Below, piece after piece: positions 49,085-59,940 of a stretch of 64,000 bases of DNA (position 1 is the stretch's first letter; every line of letters starts with the position of its first letter). The DNA lies in the NCBI RefSeq assembly GCF_030272615.1, contig NC_081406.1:211024997-211088996 (forward strand), in the 5' to 3' direction. This DNA is from Cryptomeria japonica. Taxonomy: Eukaryota > Streptophyta > Pinopsida > Cupressales > Cupressaceae. The translations under genes were made by a program, and so were the position numbers. The notes beneath the pieces are model-generated. The model was not told the origin of the DNA. It ran no database searches and saw only the letters and a program-made list of their open reading frames with translations.

Positions 49085-51147
49085 TGCCTTGTTAAAAGCC
49101 ATTTCAAAAAAAAAATCAAACTCATGGCAATTTGTTATTTTGTTAATTTCTTTTTTATCCAAATTTTAATTTAATAAAATTTAGCTTAGATAAATTTAAA
49201 ATTTAATCACCCTTAGTAGATTTATAATTAATTTTAGCAAATTTATAATTTGTAAATTAAATTATACCAAAATTTATAATTAGATCTTTTTAAGATTCAC
49301 TTAACAATTAATCCATATTAATATGATTTGAACCAAATGTCTAAGCTAAATTCTATTTTGGGGACTAGTGACTTTATAAGCGATTATTCTCAATCAACAC
49401 ATTGCTTAACCTTGCATGTAACTTACACTACCCTCGCTTCATGCAAATTTTTATACATTGATTACATTTATAGACGTTTCCATCTCCATGCAAGTTACAT
49501 GTTTAATTATTAATATGCAAGTTACATTTCAAGTTTTGAATATTAAATAATTTAATTATGGTTTTTAGTCCACGTGGTTCATCGAGTAGTTATTTCAATT
49601 AATTAAGCTTTGCAATATCTAATTGTGCACATTCAATTCATAATTGTTTTCAAGCATGATTTTTTTCATAGCTTCTTAGTTAGAAAACTAAATAAAGGAA
49701 GATGGAAACCAAAACCTAGCAGCGTTCGGTATATATAGTGCCTCTGGGTCACGCTTACGGGTAATGTCGTCGTGTTGAACTACTGCACTTAATGCCTAAT
49801 AAAGTTGCATCAACGATGTCTATGGCATCGTCGGGGAGTAATAAGGGACACTTGGAAGTTAAAATCCAAGGGGCGGGTAATCCCCTTGGATCGATAATCT
49901 AATAAGATAATTCTAAAATGATCTTTCATCCGCTGAGTTAAACCATAGTAAACTCCTATAGGGATGTTTGAGTGAAATGCTTTTATGAAATTGATTTAAT
50001 CTTGAAGAGATATTGGTGATTGTCAATTGGGTCAAGGGTGATGCTTATGATAGGTGTTAGGAGCTAGTTGTTTTAGGCCACAAGCAATAGGCCATCTCGA
50101 GCATTTGCTTAAGTGCTACCACCGTGGGTAGCAACTGTAGAGAAACTGTCTGGGACATTGACCCTAGAAAGGGTTGTATACCCACTAATCAGCTTACATC
50201 AAACTATAGAGTAGAAAATAGAATTACATACTTTACGCCTTGATCCCATGCCGAAATGGGTATGTAGGCAGTCTTGGGATGAAGTTGTCCCTAGTACTCA
50301 GGCGTTCGTGGGTGGGGTCTAGGTTTGGTAAGAAGAAGGATTGAGTAGAATCCTAATTTGGAAGATAAGTGTAATTAAAAAGGAAAAATTAATTCGATGG
50401 ATACTCGGAAGGAATCCCGTATGGATTCACTTGACTTCCCGAGGCTTTAAGCCAAATTCTGAGGTGGAATTCAAGCTTGTATTATGTTATTTAATTACTC
50501 CTAAGGATGGTGACCTTGGTGCACTCCTATTAGAAGAGTGTGGTACTTAGTGAGTGGCTCAGGACCCGAATGGTCCCGATGAGTCTAAGTCTCTGGCCAG
50601 AGCATCTCCTATCCCGATTGGATAGATGCCTATCCCACATTAGATGGATGAAATCTTATGTCCCGTATGGACAGATGCCTAACCCGTATGGTTAGATGCT
50701 CATCCTGGATGGATGAATGCCTAATCCAAATGGATGGATGCCCAGAGTATGCGATTGAATCAAACACAAATGATTAAATTAAACAAAAAAAAAGAATGGT
50801 CAAATTTGTTGGGTTAAACATGGTGGGTTATTACACATTTTAAATTGTTCTTTAAATTAATGTAGCCCTATCAGGTAAAGAGTGCCATGGTTATGTTCTT
50901 TAAATTAATGAAATACTTGTAACAAAAATAAAAAATGATTTGAATTTAACCCATTTCTTTGTTATTGCAAAGGACCCCCCTTTGCATCGGTGTCCTCATC
51001 CTTAGAAGAGGACTAGGCATACATCGAGATCACGAGCAGAGGAAAGAACAACTAAAGAGGGGGAAGTGATGAAGAAAATGATGCTCCACATAGGCTTTTC
51101 ATAGCTTCAAAAGAAGAAGAAGAAGAAATGATTGTAATCTACATTAT

Positions 51148-51708
51148 TTGATAATGACTGATTTTTATGTGTTAATGAATGTATTATGTGCTAATGAATG
51201 TTCATGAATGATATGTGTTAATTAATATTGATGAATGTTGCGTGTTAATGAGTGTTAATGAATGTTATGTGTTATTGAATGTTATGTGATAATGAATGAA
51301 TGTTATATTTTATTAATGGATGAAACAATGAATGAATGTTAGATGTTAACGGGGAATTTAGAGTGATGTTAGGGGGGGGGAGGGGCCAAATGAGATTCCA
51401 TCTTCATGTGGTTGGCCCTGTTAAGTAGAGAATATTAAACTATTCTCGAAACTAAGCGAAGCTCAATAAGATAACAAACTTTTGAATATTTCATTATGTT
51501 GCACAATTAATCTTATTGACTAATATATACTGAATCTTAATTGTAGGGTCCAATAGAGGCAACACAAACAACAACACCACAAGTAAGTGGTTTGTTTTTT
51601 AAGTTTTTTTTTTCATGATAATTTAGGAAGGTTCATCTGTAGTGTTATGTGTAACTGTGAAGGTGAGAAATTTATATTTTGTGTTCTGATATTTATTTTT
51701 TGTTCTAG
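51148..51708 (+). other. TGTTAATGAATG repeats and spacer
   Basis: Degenerate TGTTAATGAATG/TGTTATGTGA repeats span about 51167-51350, then a G-run (51370-51380). An exon-like piece, GGTCCAATAGAGGCAACACA to a GTAAGT donor, lies at 51547-51583. The following intron-like DNA ends in TTCTAG at 51708. Confidence 0.6.
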
Positions 51709-52519
51709 GTGGATGACTTGGAAGAGGTCAGTGATTACTATCAAAATAGGGGCCACTTTGATGAACACATGTCCATGTTTGTGATGAGCAGCAACACGGG
51801 AAGGAACTTACATATTTATATATTCAAGATGATGAATATGATAATGCTACCACTACTTTCATGAACCATTCTCTTGAGGCATGGGATCATATGCAATTCA
51901 AAGATATTGTAGTTAAAGTGGCCAATGTTGAATTGTACTACAAATTTGTACACTTTTATTTGCAAGAACACTTAGATCTTATTAATGACCTCTTGAATGC
52001 CCTTGCCCTTAGGGTAGACCACACATGAGTGGTTGACATCATGTGTAAGGTATGGCTCTAAACTCTTTTATTCTGTTACTATTTTTAGGATTACTGAGAT
52101 GTCTTTTACTTGGGTATTAATTTTTTCTAAATGTTCTCTTTGGTAGCTATTTGGTTTGGAAAAATTTCATGAGTATCTTTTGTTCTGTTGTATTTGTTAT
52201 CCACACTGGACATCTCCGTCTTGTGAATTCGTACATGGTTGCAGTACAAAGCAACAATGTAGCTGTTGTTAATGAGGATTTGAATGAAATTTATGTAAAA
52301 GAGGAAGATTATGATAGGCTTTGAGAATCTATAGATATGCACGATAACTTTGATCAGATAGGGCTTGCTCAGAGGGTGAGAGGAACTTCTCTATTGGTTC
52401 TTTCATTTAAGTTAAAGTGGGATGTAATTTAGCATTTGAATAGTTTTCTAATGATCTTCAATTTCAATTAGATTGAGAAACATGAACTTCTTGAATTCCG
52501 GTTAAAGGCTTTTCTATAG
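51709..52519 (+). pseudogene. Clathrin heavy chain gene fragment
   Basis: Exon 1 after TTCTAG (51709) encodes VDDLEEVSDYYQNRGHF. At about 51780 it jumps, with a frame change, to [55 protein letters not shown] and LALRVDHT, ending at a GT donor (52050). Exon 2 (about 52208-52375) encodes [30 protein letters not shown] and SIDMHDNFDQIGLAQR. Exon 3 starts IEKHELLEF at 52472 and stops at 52519. These are landmark segments of the plant clathrin heavy chain leg repeats (vesicle-coat protein). About 50 residues are deleted between the first two blocks, and there are in-frame stops at about 52026 and 52323. Introns are kept, so it is a genomic, not a retro-, copy. Confidence 0.9.
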
Positions 52520-53395
52520 CAATTTTTTGAGGAGACAAATGATTCTTCAATTCTGTCTGGTTATATTTATGGCTTGCTGAAAATTATGAAATGCTTACTT
52601 ATAAATGTTTATGAAGTTGTGCCTGTTTAAATTAAAAGTATGATTACTTTATGAAGTTTTCTTCTGAAAATACCTAATTTAATTATATTAGATCAACAAC
52701 AAACCAGTGCCTTCATCCCTTACTGATTTCATATTATTTCAAATTGAAAGATCCTAAGTATAACCATGGAGACAGTTTTAATAAATTGTTTTCAAAACAA
52801 GACCATCACATCAAAAGCATCTATATGGATTGTAACTGAACTATAAAATGCAATTAGTCTTATAGAATTTTAACTTTTCTCTAAAAGACCAATAAGACAA
52901 TTTGAAACTTGCCAACCAACCATTCAAACTGATGCTCAAACTGGAAATTAGTCTCAATCACAATAGCATAAGATATCACATTGACACAATCTAATAAAAT
53001 AGATTTATCACATGGAACTAATCAATCAATTGAAAAATATATACCACTTAGAATGAACACTTGAAATTTATATTGAAAATAGATAATCAAACCAGTTGAT
53101 TTCAATATGTATCATCCATCAACTTTGATATTTTCAGAAAACAAACTGCATAAGTGTTGTATAAAATTATCTTCATAAGATCATAAAACTTGAGGTATTT
53201 CCCCCACTTGTTCTAAGAGATCCTCCATTTAAAGACAAGGATTCAGTTTGAAAGTGAAAGGGTATACCCTTTCATTAAAACTAAAACTAACAAAAACTAA
53301 CTGAAAACTAACTTCCTAAAAACTATCTTTACAATATGAACATATTATAAAAACATAGAAAAACATGACTCTGGGCTCCAACTTAGACATCAAGT
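52520..53395 (-). repeat. 3' non-coding part of dispersed element, copy 2
   Basis: From about 52600 to 53120 it aligns with 14400-14910. The rest (53120-53395) is AT-rich and belongs to the 3' flank of the minus-strand gene; it is deleted in copy 1. The left edge, next to the clathrin fragment, has no clear terminal sequence. Confidence 0.65.
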
Positions 53396-55255
53396 CTAGT
53401 CTCCCAACATCTTGCCGCACTTCTGGATATGCTCAGAGTACTTCTCTGACTTATATGCCTCTGCATCGTGGGTGATATCCCTGAAAATGACTTCCAGTGT
53501 GACAAAGTTTTCCATCTGTTTCACAGTCTCTTTCAATTCAATTCCATCAATTTGGGAAATATCAAGGGCGACATTGAGAACACTACGACATTCTGAGATC
53601 CATACATCTTTATCCTTTATCTCACTCTTCTGATCAATTAACTTTGGGAAACCATGCTGAACATTGTCTTTGCATTCATCATATTCTAATTGTAATTTGT
53701 CATCAAATTTATTGTGTTTAGCCAACAACCTCTTTATTTTTTCAATTTCTTTTGTTTCCGCTTTGGCCATTGTTTTATCATGCAACCTTGTTCCCAATTT
53801 GTTTGAAATTCTGTTGTGTGAAACTGCATTTTCCATGTTCTTTTGAAACACTATTCAGAATTCTTTCAGAAAGCCTTGTAAAACCTCAAATCTTTTAGTT
53901 AGTAATACACCAGCAGTATCTGCCCTCACACTTTGCATCTGTTTTAATATCCTTTTATTTTCTTGCTGCAACTCCTCACATTTTTTCTTCCATTGAGATC
54001 TATTCGGAATAAGAACCATTGGCACCTGTTGCCCACTTCTCCTTAGTGTTTCTTCATACAACGCCTTGTACTGGTTCCTCTCCCTCACTACTCTGACCAT
54101 CTGTGCTTTATTGAATTTTGAAATATCCACTCCAATATCAGCAGAAACAATGGATCAATTTCACCAACTTTTAGTTTCATCATATGGTCAAAGGCCTTGT
54201 CAACATCAATGATCTTTGGTCTCTTGTGGGGAGGGTATAAAGCCAATAACCTCAAATATTCCTCATCTTGATCAAATATTGAACTAATAAATACATCATT
54301 TACACCTCGTATATCCAATTTGAATTCCTTGTTTTCTAAATGCAATAAACTGTCAAAGATAAAGAAGCACTGAGGTCCCATCCTTGAAACAAAATCACCC
54401 CAACCTCTGTAAGCAGTTGCCTCCCCTTTTGAGGGGTAATTGTGGTTATCTCTACATCAATTTCCTTTTTTAATTTCTTTAACAACTCAGCCTCATTATT
54501 AGGCGTTATGTTGGGAATAGTTCCTCAATTTCTTCCTTTTAAAATTGTACAAGAATGTTTTCAATTCTTTGGAATGAATAAAAACATCATCATGAACAAA
54601 AGCAGAAAAATCCTCTAACCGAGAGTCAGAATGAACTTCTAATGCTATCTCTATTTGGCCCTGCATGTCTGGCTCTTCTTCCTTCTTTGAAACTTGCCAT
54701 CTAGAGACAACTGCATTCTCACTAGATTCACCTTCTGCCTCCTCCTCCTTGGTTTCAATTTCCTCGAGTCTCCATCTCTTTTCTACCAATTCATTGTTCA
54801 GTTGATCAATTACCTCTTTGGCCTTTGCATCCTCCATGTTCCTGAAGATATCTTCAGCCTCAATATTGACATGTAGATAACCTCCCAAGTTCTAGCTCTT
54901 CTTGCAAGATTGAATGTATCCTTCAGGATCATAGTTTTTCTTGGCATAATGCTCATACAAATTGTATTCTTCTATCAATTTCTTATCAATTATTTCATAA
55001 GCTTTGGTTGACACTATGGTGAAATTACCAAAACTCAGTTTCCCAGGCAGAAGGCTTGCTTATGTATATCTGCAAAATGTTTAGCATTGGACACACTCAA
55101 TTGCCTCACAATCTCTAGATAAGCTATTATGTTTGGTACTAGTTTTGACAGCATGTAGGGGCTCCCCTCAAATCCATATACTCTAAAACATGTAAAATCC
55201 TTATTCCAAAATCAGTCCCCCAGTTATGATCAACAATGTGTCTTTATGTCACAAT
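53396..55255 (-). pseudogene. Unknown element-encoded protein, copy 2, N-terminus lost
   Basis: Read leftward: a decayed region homologous to 15100-15500 (about 55255-54900), then open pieces 54888-54499 (acidic, with EEIETKEEEAEGESSE), 54381-54088 (PQCFFIFDSLLHLEN, IIDVDKAFDHMMKLK), 54130-53855 (coiled coil, RVVRERNQYKALYEETL) and 53851-53396 (KQMENFVTLEVIFRDITH, ending ILGD-like). Copy 1 has the N-terminus but lacks most of this C-terminal half, so together they show a protein of perhaps 1,000 residues. The LINE beginning at about 55290 truncates the 5' end. No enzymatic motif; function unknown. Confidence 0.6.
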
Positions 55256-55533
55256 GTGTTTTTATGTCACAACAAAGGATACAATACGCTGAAGAGGAAG
55301 GGCATTGGAAGGTGAGCGGTTCCAGAATTCAAATTTGAGTGGGAATTCTAGATCGGCAATAGGACAGCATGCAGCAGATGATTCAGAGATTCCTGTTGAA
55401 GGAGGAGGTTTAGATGGTAAGGACCCCGATGATCCCGTGAATTTGGGGGACCCAGGGGGAGGACCAACACCACGTGAAGAGAAGTTAGCAATAGAGAGCG
55501 GGAAAGGGTAGGTTCAAACTTCAAAAACAGAAG
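55256..55533 (+). other. LINE 5' leader
   Basis: A near-repeat GTGTYTTTATGTCACAA occurs twice (55240-55274) at the junction with the truncated upstream element. A short open frame (55305-55511, Gly/Asp/Pro-rich, GGPTPREEKLAIES) follows and could be an upstream part of ORF1 in another phase. Confidence 0.45.
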
Positions 55534-56985
55534 ATGGCAACTCGGAAGGAGCCCAAGGACATCAAACGACTTGTGTTTCAGAGAACATGGTGGAAGGTAA
55601 AGATCATCTGGAAAAAGGTTCTTTCGTCAATGGACCCTAAAGGGGGACCCAATGAACAGACACGTAAGTGGTCCTCATTGTTTGGGGTTAAGCATAAAGG
55701 TAAGTCCTCATCGCCTCCTGTTAAAAACTCCTCGAATGTGTCTCAGGGCAAGTTTGCTGTCGTTGTTCCTGACCAAATCATTGATCAAAACATTGCTAGA
55801 ATGGAAAATACTTTGATTGGTTATTTCTTTGGATGTAGACCTAACATAGAAATAGTTCATGGATTTGTCAAAAGAAAGTGGAACTTGAAAGGTCAGGTTG
55901 ATGTGGTAGCAATGAACAAAGGCTGTCTATCCTTCTCCTTTTCTTGTGATGAGGATAGAAAAAACATTCTATGTAGTGGGTCTTGGGCAATAGGCAAATA
56001 CATCATGTACATCCAGAAGTGGTACCCTAATGTAGCGAAAGGAAAGAATTTTTTGGCCCAAGTTTTGGTGTGGGTCAAGCTCCTCGGGCTCCCAATGGAA
56101 TTCTGAGAGGAAGACGTTTTTGCAGGAATTGCCAATACCTTTGGGGAGCTTATCGCTATTGATTAGATCACGACTTCTAGAAGAAGGTTGATCTATGCTA
56201 GGATCTGTGTTGGAGTTGGACCTGATACGAACATGCCAGAGGAAATAGATATAGAATCAAAACTGGGGAAGTGGAAGCAGAATATTTTTTATGAAACAAT
56301 CCCCTTCACCTGTTTTCATTGTAAAAAAGTCGGACACTGGGCTAAAAAATGTCCATCTATAGAGGATAAACCCCATATCCAAATTAAGGTTTGGAAAAAA
56401 GTGGACAAGCCACTAAAAGCTCGGGAATCCAATGATCCTAATCAGGAGAAGCAGTCTCAGATAGGACGGGTGGAGGAAGAAATCACCAGTGAAGTGGGTA
56501 ATGAACTAAAGATTCAGATGTTGGAACAGGGTGTTAAGGACTCAATACACAAAGAAAAAGACAACACTCAGCAAGAGGATCAGAAAGAGGACAAGACATA
56601 GGTAGAGAAAGCAGATAAACAACCCATAGATAATAAAGAGGAAGGAGATAACTTCAACCTTGTTTCAAAATCTTAAGATCAAGATAAAGAAATAGACGGG
56701 TTCCAGGTGGCCCAACCTGATACCATTTTGGGCCAAGGGATATTGGAAATCTCATTAACCACCCCAGCAAAGGGAAAGTTGGCCTATTCAGAGGAACAAG
56801 ATCCAAAATGGGGAGATGAAGAGGACATAAAAAAGGCATTGGGGAAGAATGAAACAATGCAGGAGGACAAAGAAGTAGCAGAGGATAAAAGAAGGAACAA
56901 GCACAAAAAAAAGAATAACAATAACCCAATAAATAGCACGTTGACTAGAAACACCAGAAGCAGGCTTGGTGATGTGGGAGCGTAA
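55534..56985 (+). pseudogene. LINE (L1-type) ORF1 with DUF4283 and zinc knuckle
   Basis: ATG 55534. A DUF4283-like domain spans about residues 85-190 (IGYFFGCRPNIEIVHGFVK, LSFSFSCDEDRKNIL, VWVKLLGLPMEF). After stops at 56104 and 56164 in the same frame comes the CCHC knuckle CFHCKKVGHWAKKC (about 56309), then a long Glu/Lys/Gln-rich tail. The tail is broken at about 56600 and reopens in another frame at 56707-56985. DUF4283 plus CCHC is the usual ORF1 of plant L1 LINEs, an RNA-binding partner of ORF2. ORF2 starts 114 bp downstream. Confidence 0.85.
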
Positions 56986-57098
56986 CACACTTCTCCAGGA
57001 AGACACTCAAATGCCAAAAAAAGATCATTGGAAACAAGTAGGAATTTAGCAGATGGTACCCAAAGAACCATCTTTGAGGCAGGTATTTCTAAAAATCC

Positions 57099-58490
57099 AT
57101 GAAAATCATCTCCTGGAATATTAGGGGACTTCATAGTCCTCATAAACATAATTTAGTTAGAAACATGATTAGAGACAAAAACCCTGAAATTTTTTTGATT
57201 CAAGAAACTAAGATGGTTAAAGATAAAGTTGAAAGTTTGAATATTTTGAAAAATGGAGGAGTCAGCGGAGGTAGTTCAGAAGGTGCTTCGGGAGGAATTG
57301 TTACATTCTGGAAAAAAAAACAATATAGAAGGAGAGGTGTTAATTCAGGACAACAATCTGGCCTATATTAGATTTAAGCACATGAAAAATTGCACTACGT
57401 GGGTCCTAACTAATGTTTATGCTCCTAACACTAAGACTAGTCGAAGAGAGATGTGGAGATATCTTACTGGGCTGAGAAGAAGGTTTGTTGAGGATAGCTA
57501 GTTAATTATGGGAGATTTCAACACTCCCTTGAAGGAAAATGAGAAAAAGGGAGGGAGTCATGCTAATCTGGATAACAGATTGGACCTAATGGACTTTATA
57601 AACAATAATGCCATTCATGATCTGGAGATGCAAGGAGTCAAATACACTTGGACTAATAGAAGAAGTGGTGAGAATTTGATTCAGGTTAGACTTGATAGAG
57701 CTCTTCTTTCCTTAGATTGGTTTAATCTTCATGAATGTTCTTTATCTTCTCACATAAGGGCATGATCAGATCATTACCCTATAACCTTCACGGTTGAAGT
57801 AAAGAATAGAAGGAGACATTTCCCTTATATATTTGAAAAAATGTGGACTAGACACCCGAACGTGGAAAGTAAGATTAAGGACCGATAGCAGGTCAGTATT
57901 GAAGGCAATGCCATGTATAAAGTGGTCAAAAAGCTGAAGAATGTTAAATATAATGTCAAGAAGTGGAATAAGGATTGCTTTGAGAACATCTTTACCTCAA
58001 AAGTGACAACCCTCTTAGAACTCAAGGAAATCCAGGATGAGATATAGAACAATGGTTACACCTATATGTCTAGAAACACTGAAGATGCTATTCTTATGAG
58101 ATATCATGAAATAATAGCTAAAGAGGAAACCTACTGGAAACAAAGATCGAGAAATTTCTGGTTAAAGGAGGGGGATAGGAACACTAAATACTTCCATATG
58201 TCCACCCTAAGACATAAGGCCATAAATAGAATTGTACAGATTAAAGTGAATGGCAGATGTGTTGAAGATGATGATTCCATGAGCAAGGCTGCTATGGATT
58301 TTTTCTCTAATTTACTTGCTAAGGATCAGAATTTGAATATACAGGTCCAAAGGGAACTTCTGGATAGTATACCTACCATTTTGGGGGAAGATCAGAATGA
58401 TCGTTTAACTGTCATTCCTTCCCATGATGAAATTCTGATAGCTGTTAAGTCCTTTGAGGGTAACAAAGCTCTAGGTCTGGATGACTTTCC
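57099..58490 (+). pseudogene. LINE ORF2, endonuclease part
   Basis: ATG 57099 (MKIISWNIRGLHSP). The apurinic-type endonuclease shows WNIRGL, LIQETK, TNVYAPN, MGDFNTPL and SDHYPI, the conserved catalytic and metal-binding boxes. A run of nine A (57312-57320) marks a frameshift: GGIVTFWKK is read in the first frame and NNIEGEV in the next. Stops follow at 57499, 57763, 57886 and 58046. The linker before RT contains FWLKEGDRNTKYFH, typical of plant L1. The frame reaches KALGLDDFP at 58490 and is cut there by Copia element C. The RT continues at 63172. Confidence 0.9.
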
Positions 58491-59553
58491 TGTAGGTCCC
58501 GGAGACAACTAAGAGTGGGGGGGGTGAATCAGTTGTCAAATAAATTCAAACCAAAAACTTATTAAATAACTTAATGCTTAATACCAGTAAGACAGTTAAG
58601 TATGCTGGTAAACAGTGTTAACATAAAATTGTTATACCGGTAAGAATTAATGCATGAAACATAAGCACAAAGTCATCCACAACATATGACACCAATATTT
58701 GTACATGGAAACCCTGTAAGGGGAAAAACCACCCACAATCAGATGATGCTACTGCAGATAGTAAGTGTACAAAGAGGAGTCTGCACATGCAGAAAGGCCA
58801 ACAGCCTAGAGCTCACTGCTCAATCACAAATGGGAGTCACACTGACTAGAGTTGGATGGTTAAATCCAATGAGAATGTATTGCACAAAATAGCATCTTCA
58901 TATGCTGGATTCAGTACCGGTGTAATGCTGATATGCTTCTACAAAAACCTAACTTCACCTTCAAATGATGTCTTTGTGTATATCCCTACTTGATCTCGCA
59001 TATACCCTTCCTTAAATCTTTTTCGCATTCCACACTTGATCTTTCAAATAAGATCTTAAATTTATACCATACCCTAAGACCAATTTTAGTAGGTCGGCTC
59101 TACAAGATATTACAATAAAAATATTTTACAAACAATACAATATCCGATGCAATAATCGATTGAACATGTCGGCTTAATGCATTTACAACAATAATAAATC
59201 ATCTCCATAGCATGCCATGCTAATCTGGAAAAGATAAACCTGTTGTTGTAACCCTAGATAACCTGGACCTATTTGCCGGTAAAAGCAAATATGCAAATAA
59301 GAATATACCAATAATTATTACTTCAAAATAAAGTGTCCACATGATGTCTTCGACATTACCAAGTGTCTTCTATGTTATTGCAGGTGCCGGTGAACATTAT
59401 ATCCTACCGGTGAACATTATATCCTGCCGGTTAACCATATACTGGTAACTATTGCACAGTTTACTATTTGCCGGTGAATGTTGATGGATCTCCAAAGTAG
59501 GTGTATTTAGTAGGTGTTGACATCAATGACAAAACCATACCAAAATACCAACA
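58491..59553 (-). repeat. 3' LTR of Copia element C
   Basis: 1,063 bp, TGTAGGTCCCGGAG start and CCAACA end on the plus strand. It lacks the 15-17 bp around GATGGGAAACC present in the other LTR, which partly destroys the hairpin region (58705-58735). Confidence 0.9.
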
Positions 59554-59565
59554 ATCTCCCCCTTT
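59554..59565 (-). promoter_or_regulatory. Polypurine tract of Copia element C
   Basis: Minus strand AAAGGGGGAGAT next to the 3' LTR, identical to A and B. Further tracts (CTCCCCCTG at 59649, CTCTCCCC at about 59750, TCTCGCCCC at 59771) follow. Confidence 0.9.
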
Positions 59566-59940
59566 GGCATTGATGGCAACACAAGATGGAAAAACCATCA
59601 AAGTGCAAAAACATAAATGCCAAGTACAAAAACCAACAATCTCCATTTCTCCCCCTGGGAGTAACATGTGTTTATCCAAAGATTTATTTTCAATACCAAT
59701 CTCTCATACCAATCTCTCCTCAAAAAGATAATGCATTTTTCATGTATCTCTCCCCAATGTTTTTCCATATATCTCGCCCCATTTGACATGAAATGCCAAA
59801 GTCACAAAAGGTCAAGTTCATACAAAATACCAACCAATTTAAAATACCAACTACTCCCCTGAGAAGTAGCTTCCTCATCAAATACCGGGATAAAAGATTT
59901 GTTCATTTAATTCTATCGGTTGATGATAATCATCAACTGT

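Larger units (their letters stand above)
47279..50835 (+). mobile_element. Long solo LTR G2
   Basis: 3,557 bp, starting TGTCACAACCC and ending GGGTTATTACA (inverted ends). Flanks are CATCT (47274-47278) and CATTT (50836-50840), a target duplication with one mismatch. It aligns with G1 throughout: start, AC repeat (47391), GC island (48893-49084), CTTTACGCCTTGATCCC block (50229), tandem GATGCCTA repeats (50605-50745) and end. It has no coding capacity and no PBS. It sits in an intron of the CACTA downstream gene. Confidence 0.75.
44515..51147 (+). pseudogene. Downstream CACTA exons with Transposase_24/TNPA-like segment
   Basis: Exon-like pieces between AG and GT borders: 44515-44571, about 44691-44903, 45014-45060, 45665-45798 (Pro/Ser/Thr-rich), 45893-46047, about 46353-46650, 46708-46762, about 47160-47221 and, beyond LTR G2 in the last intron, about 50974-51147 ending in a Glu-rich tail. 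The 46353-46650 exon encodes KYVRDQYMTHLEKNVKYE and PPMIPEREWKDLI. The next exon has KATKARQENNG...HKLGSSGY, resembling the 'KN(R)..Q...H..GS..' signature of plant Ptta/En/Spm proteins (Transposase_24). In CACTA elements such a protein binds subterminal repeats. Stops occur in several exons. Whether these exons belong to the SET gene or a third gene cannot be told by eye. Confidence 0.55.

Noticed and set aside
53412-53846. Plus-strand Ser/Phe-rich frames
   Set aside because: Complement of the helical minus-strand protein of the dispersed element, copy 2.
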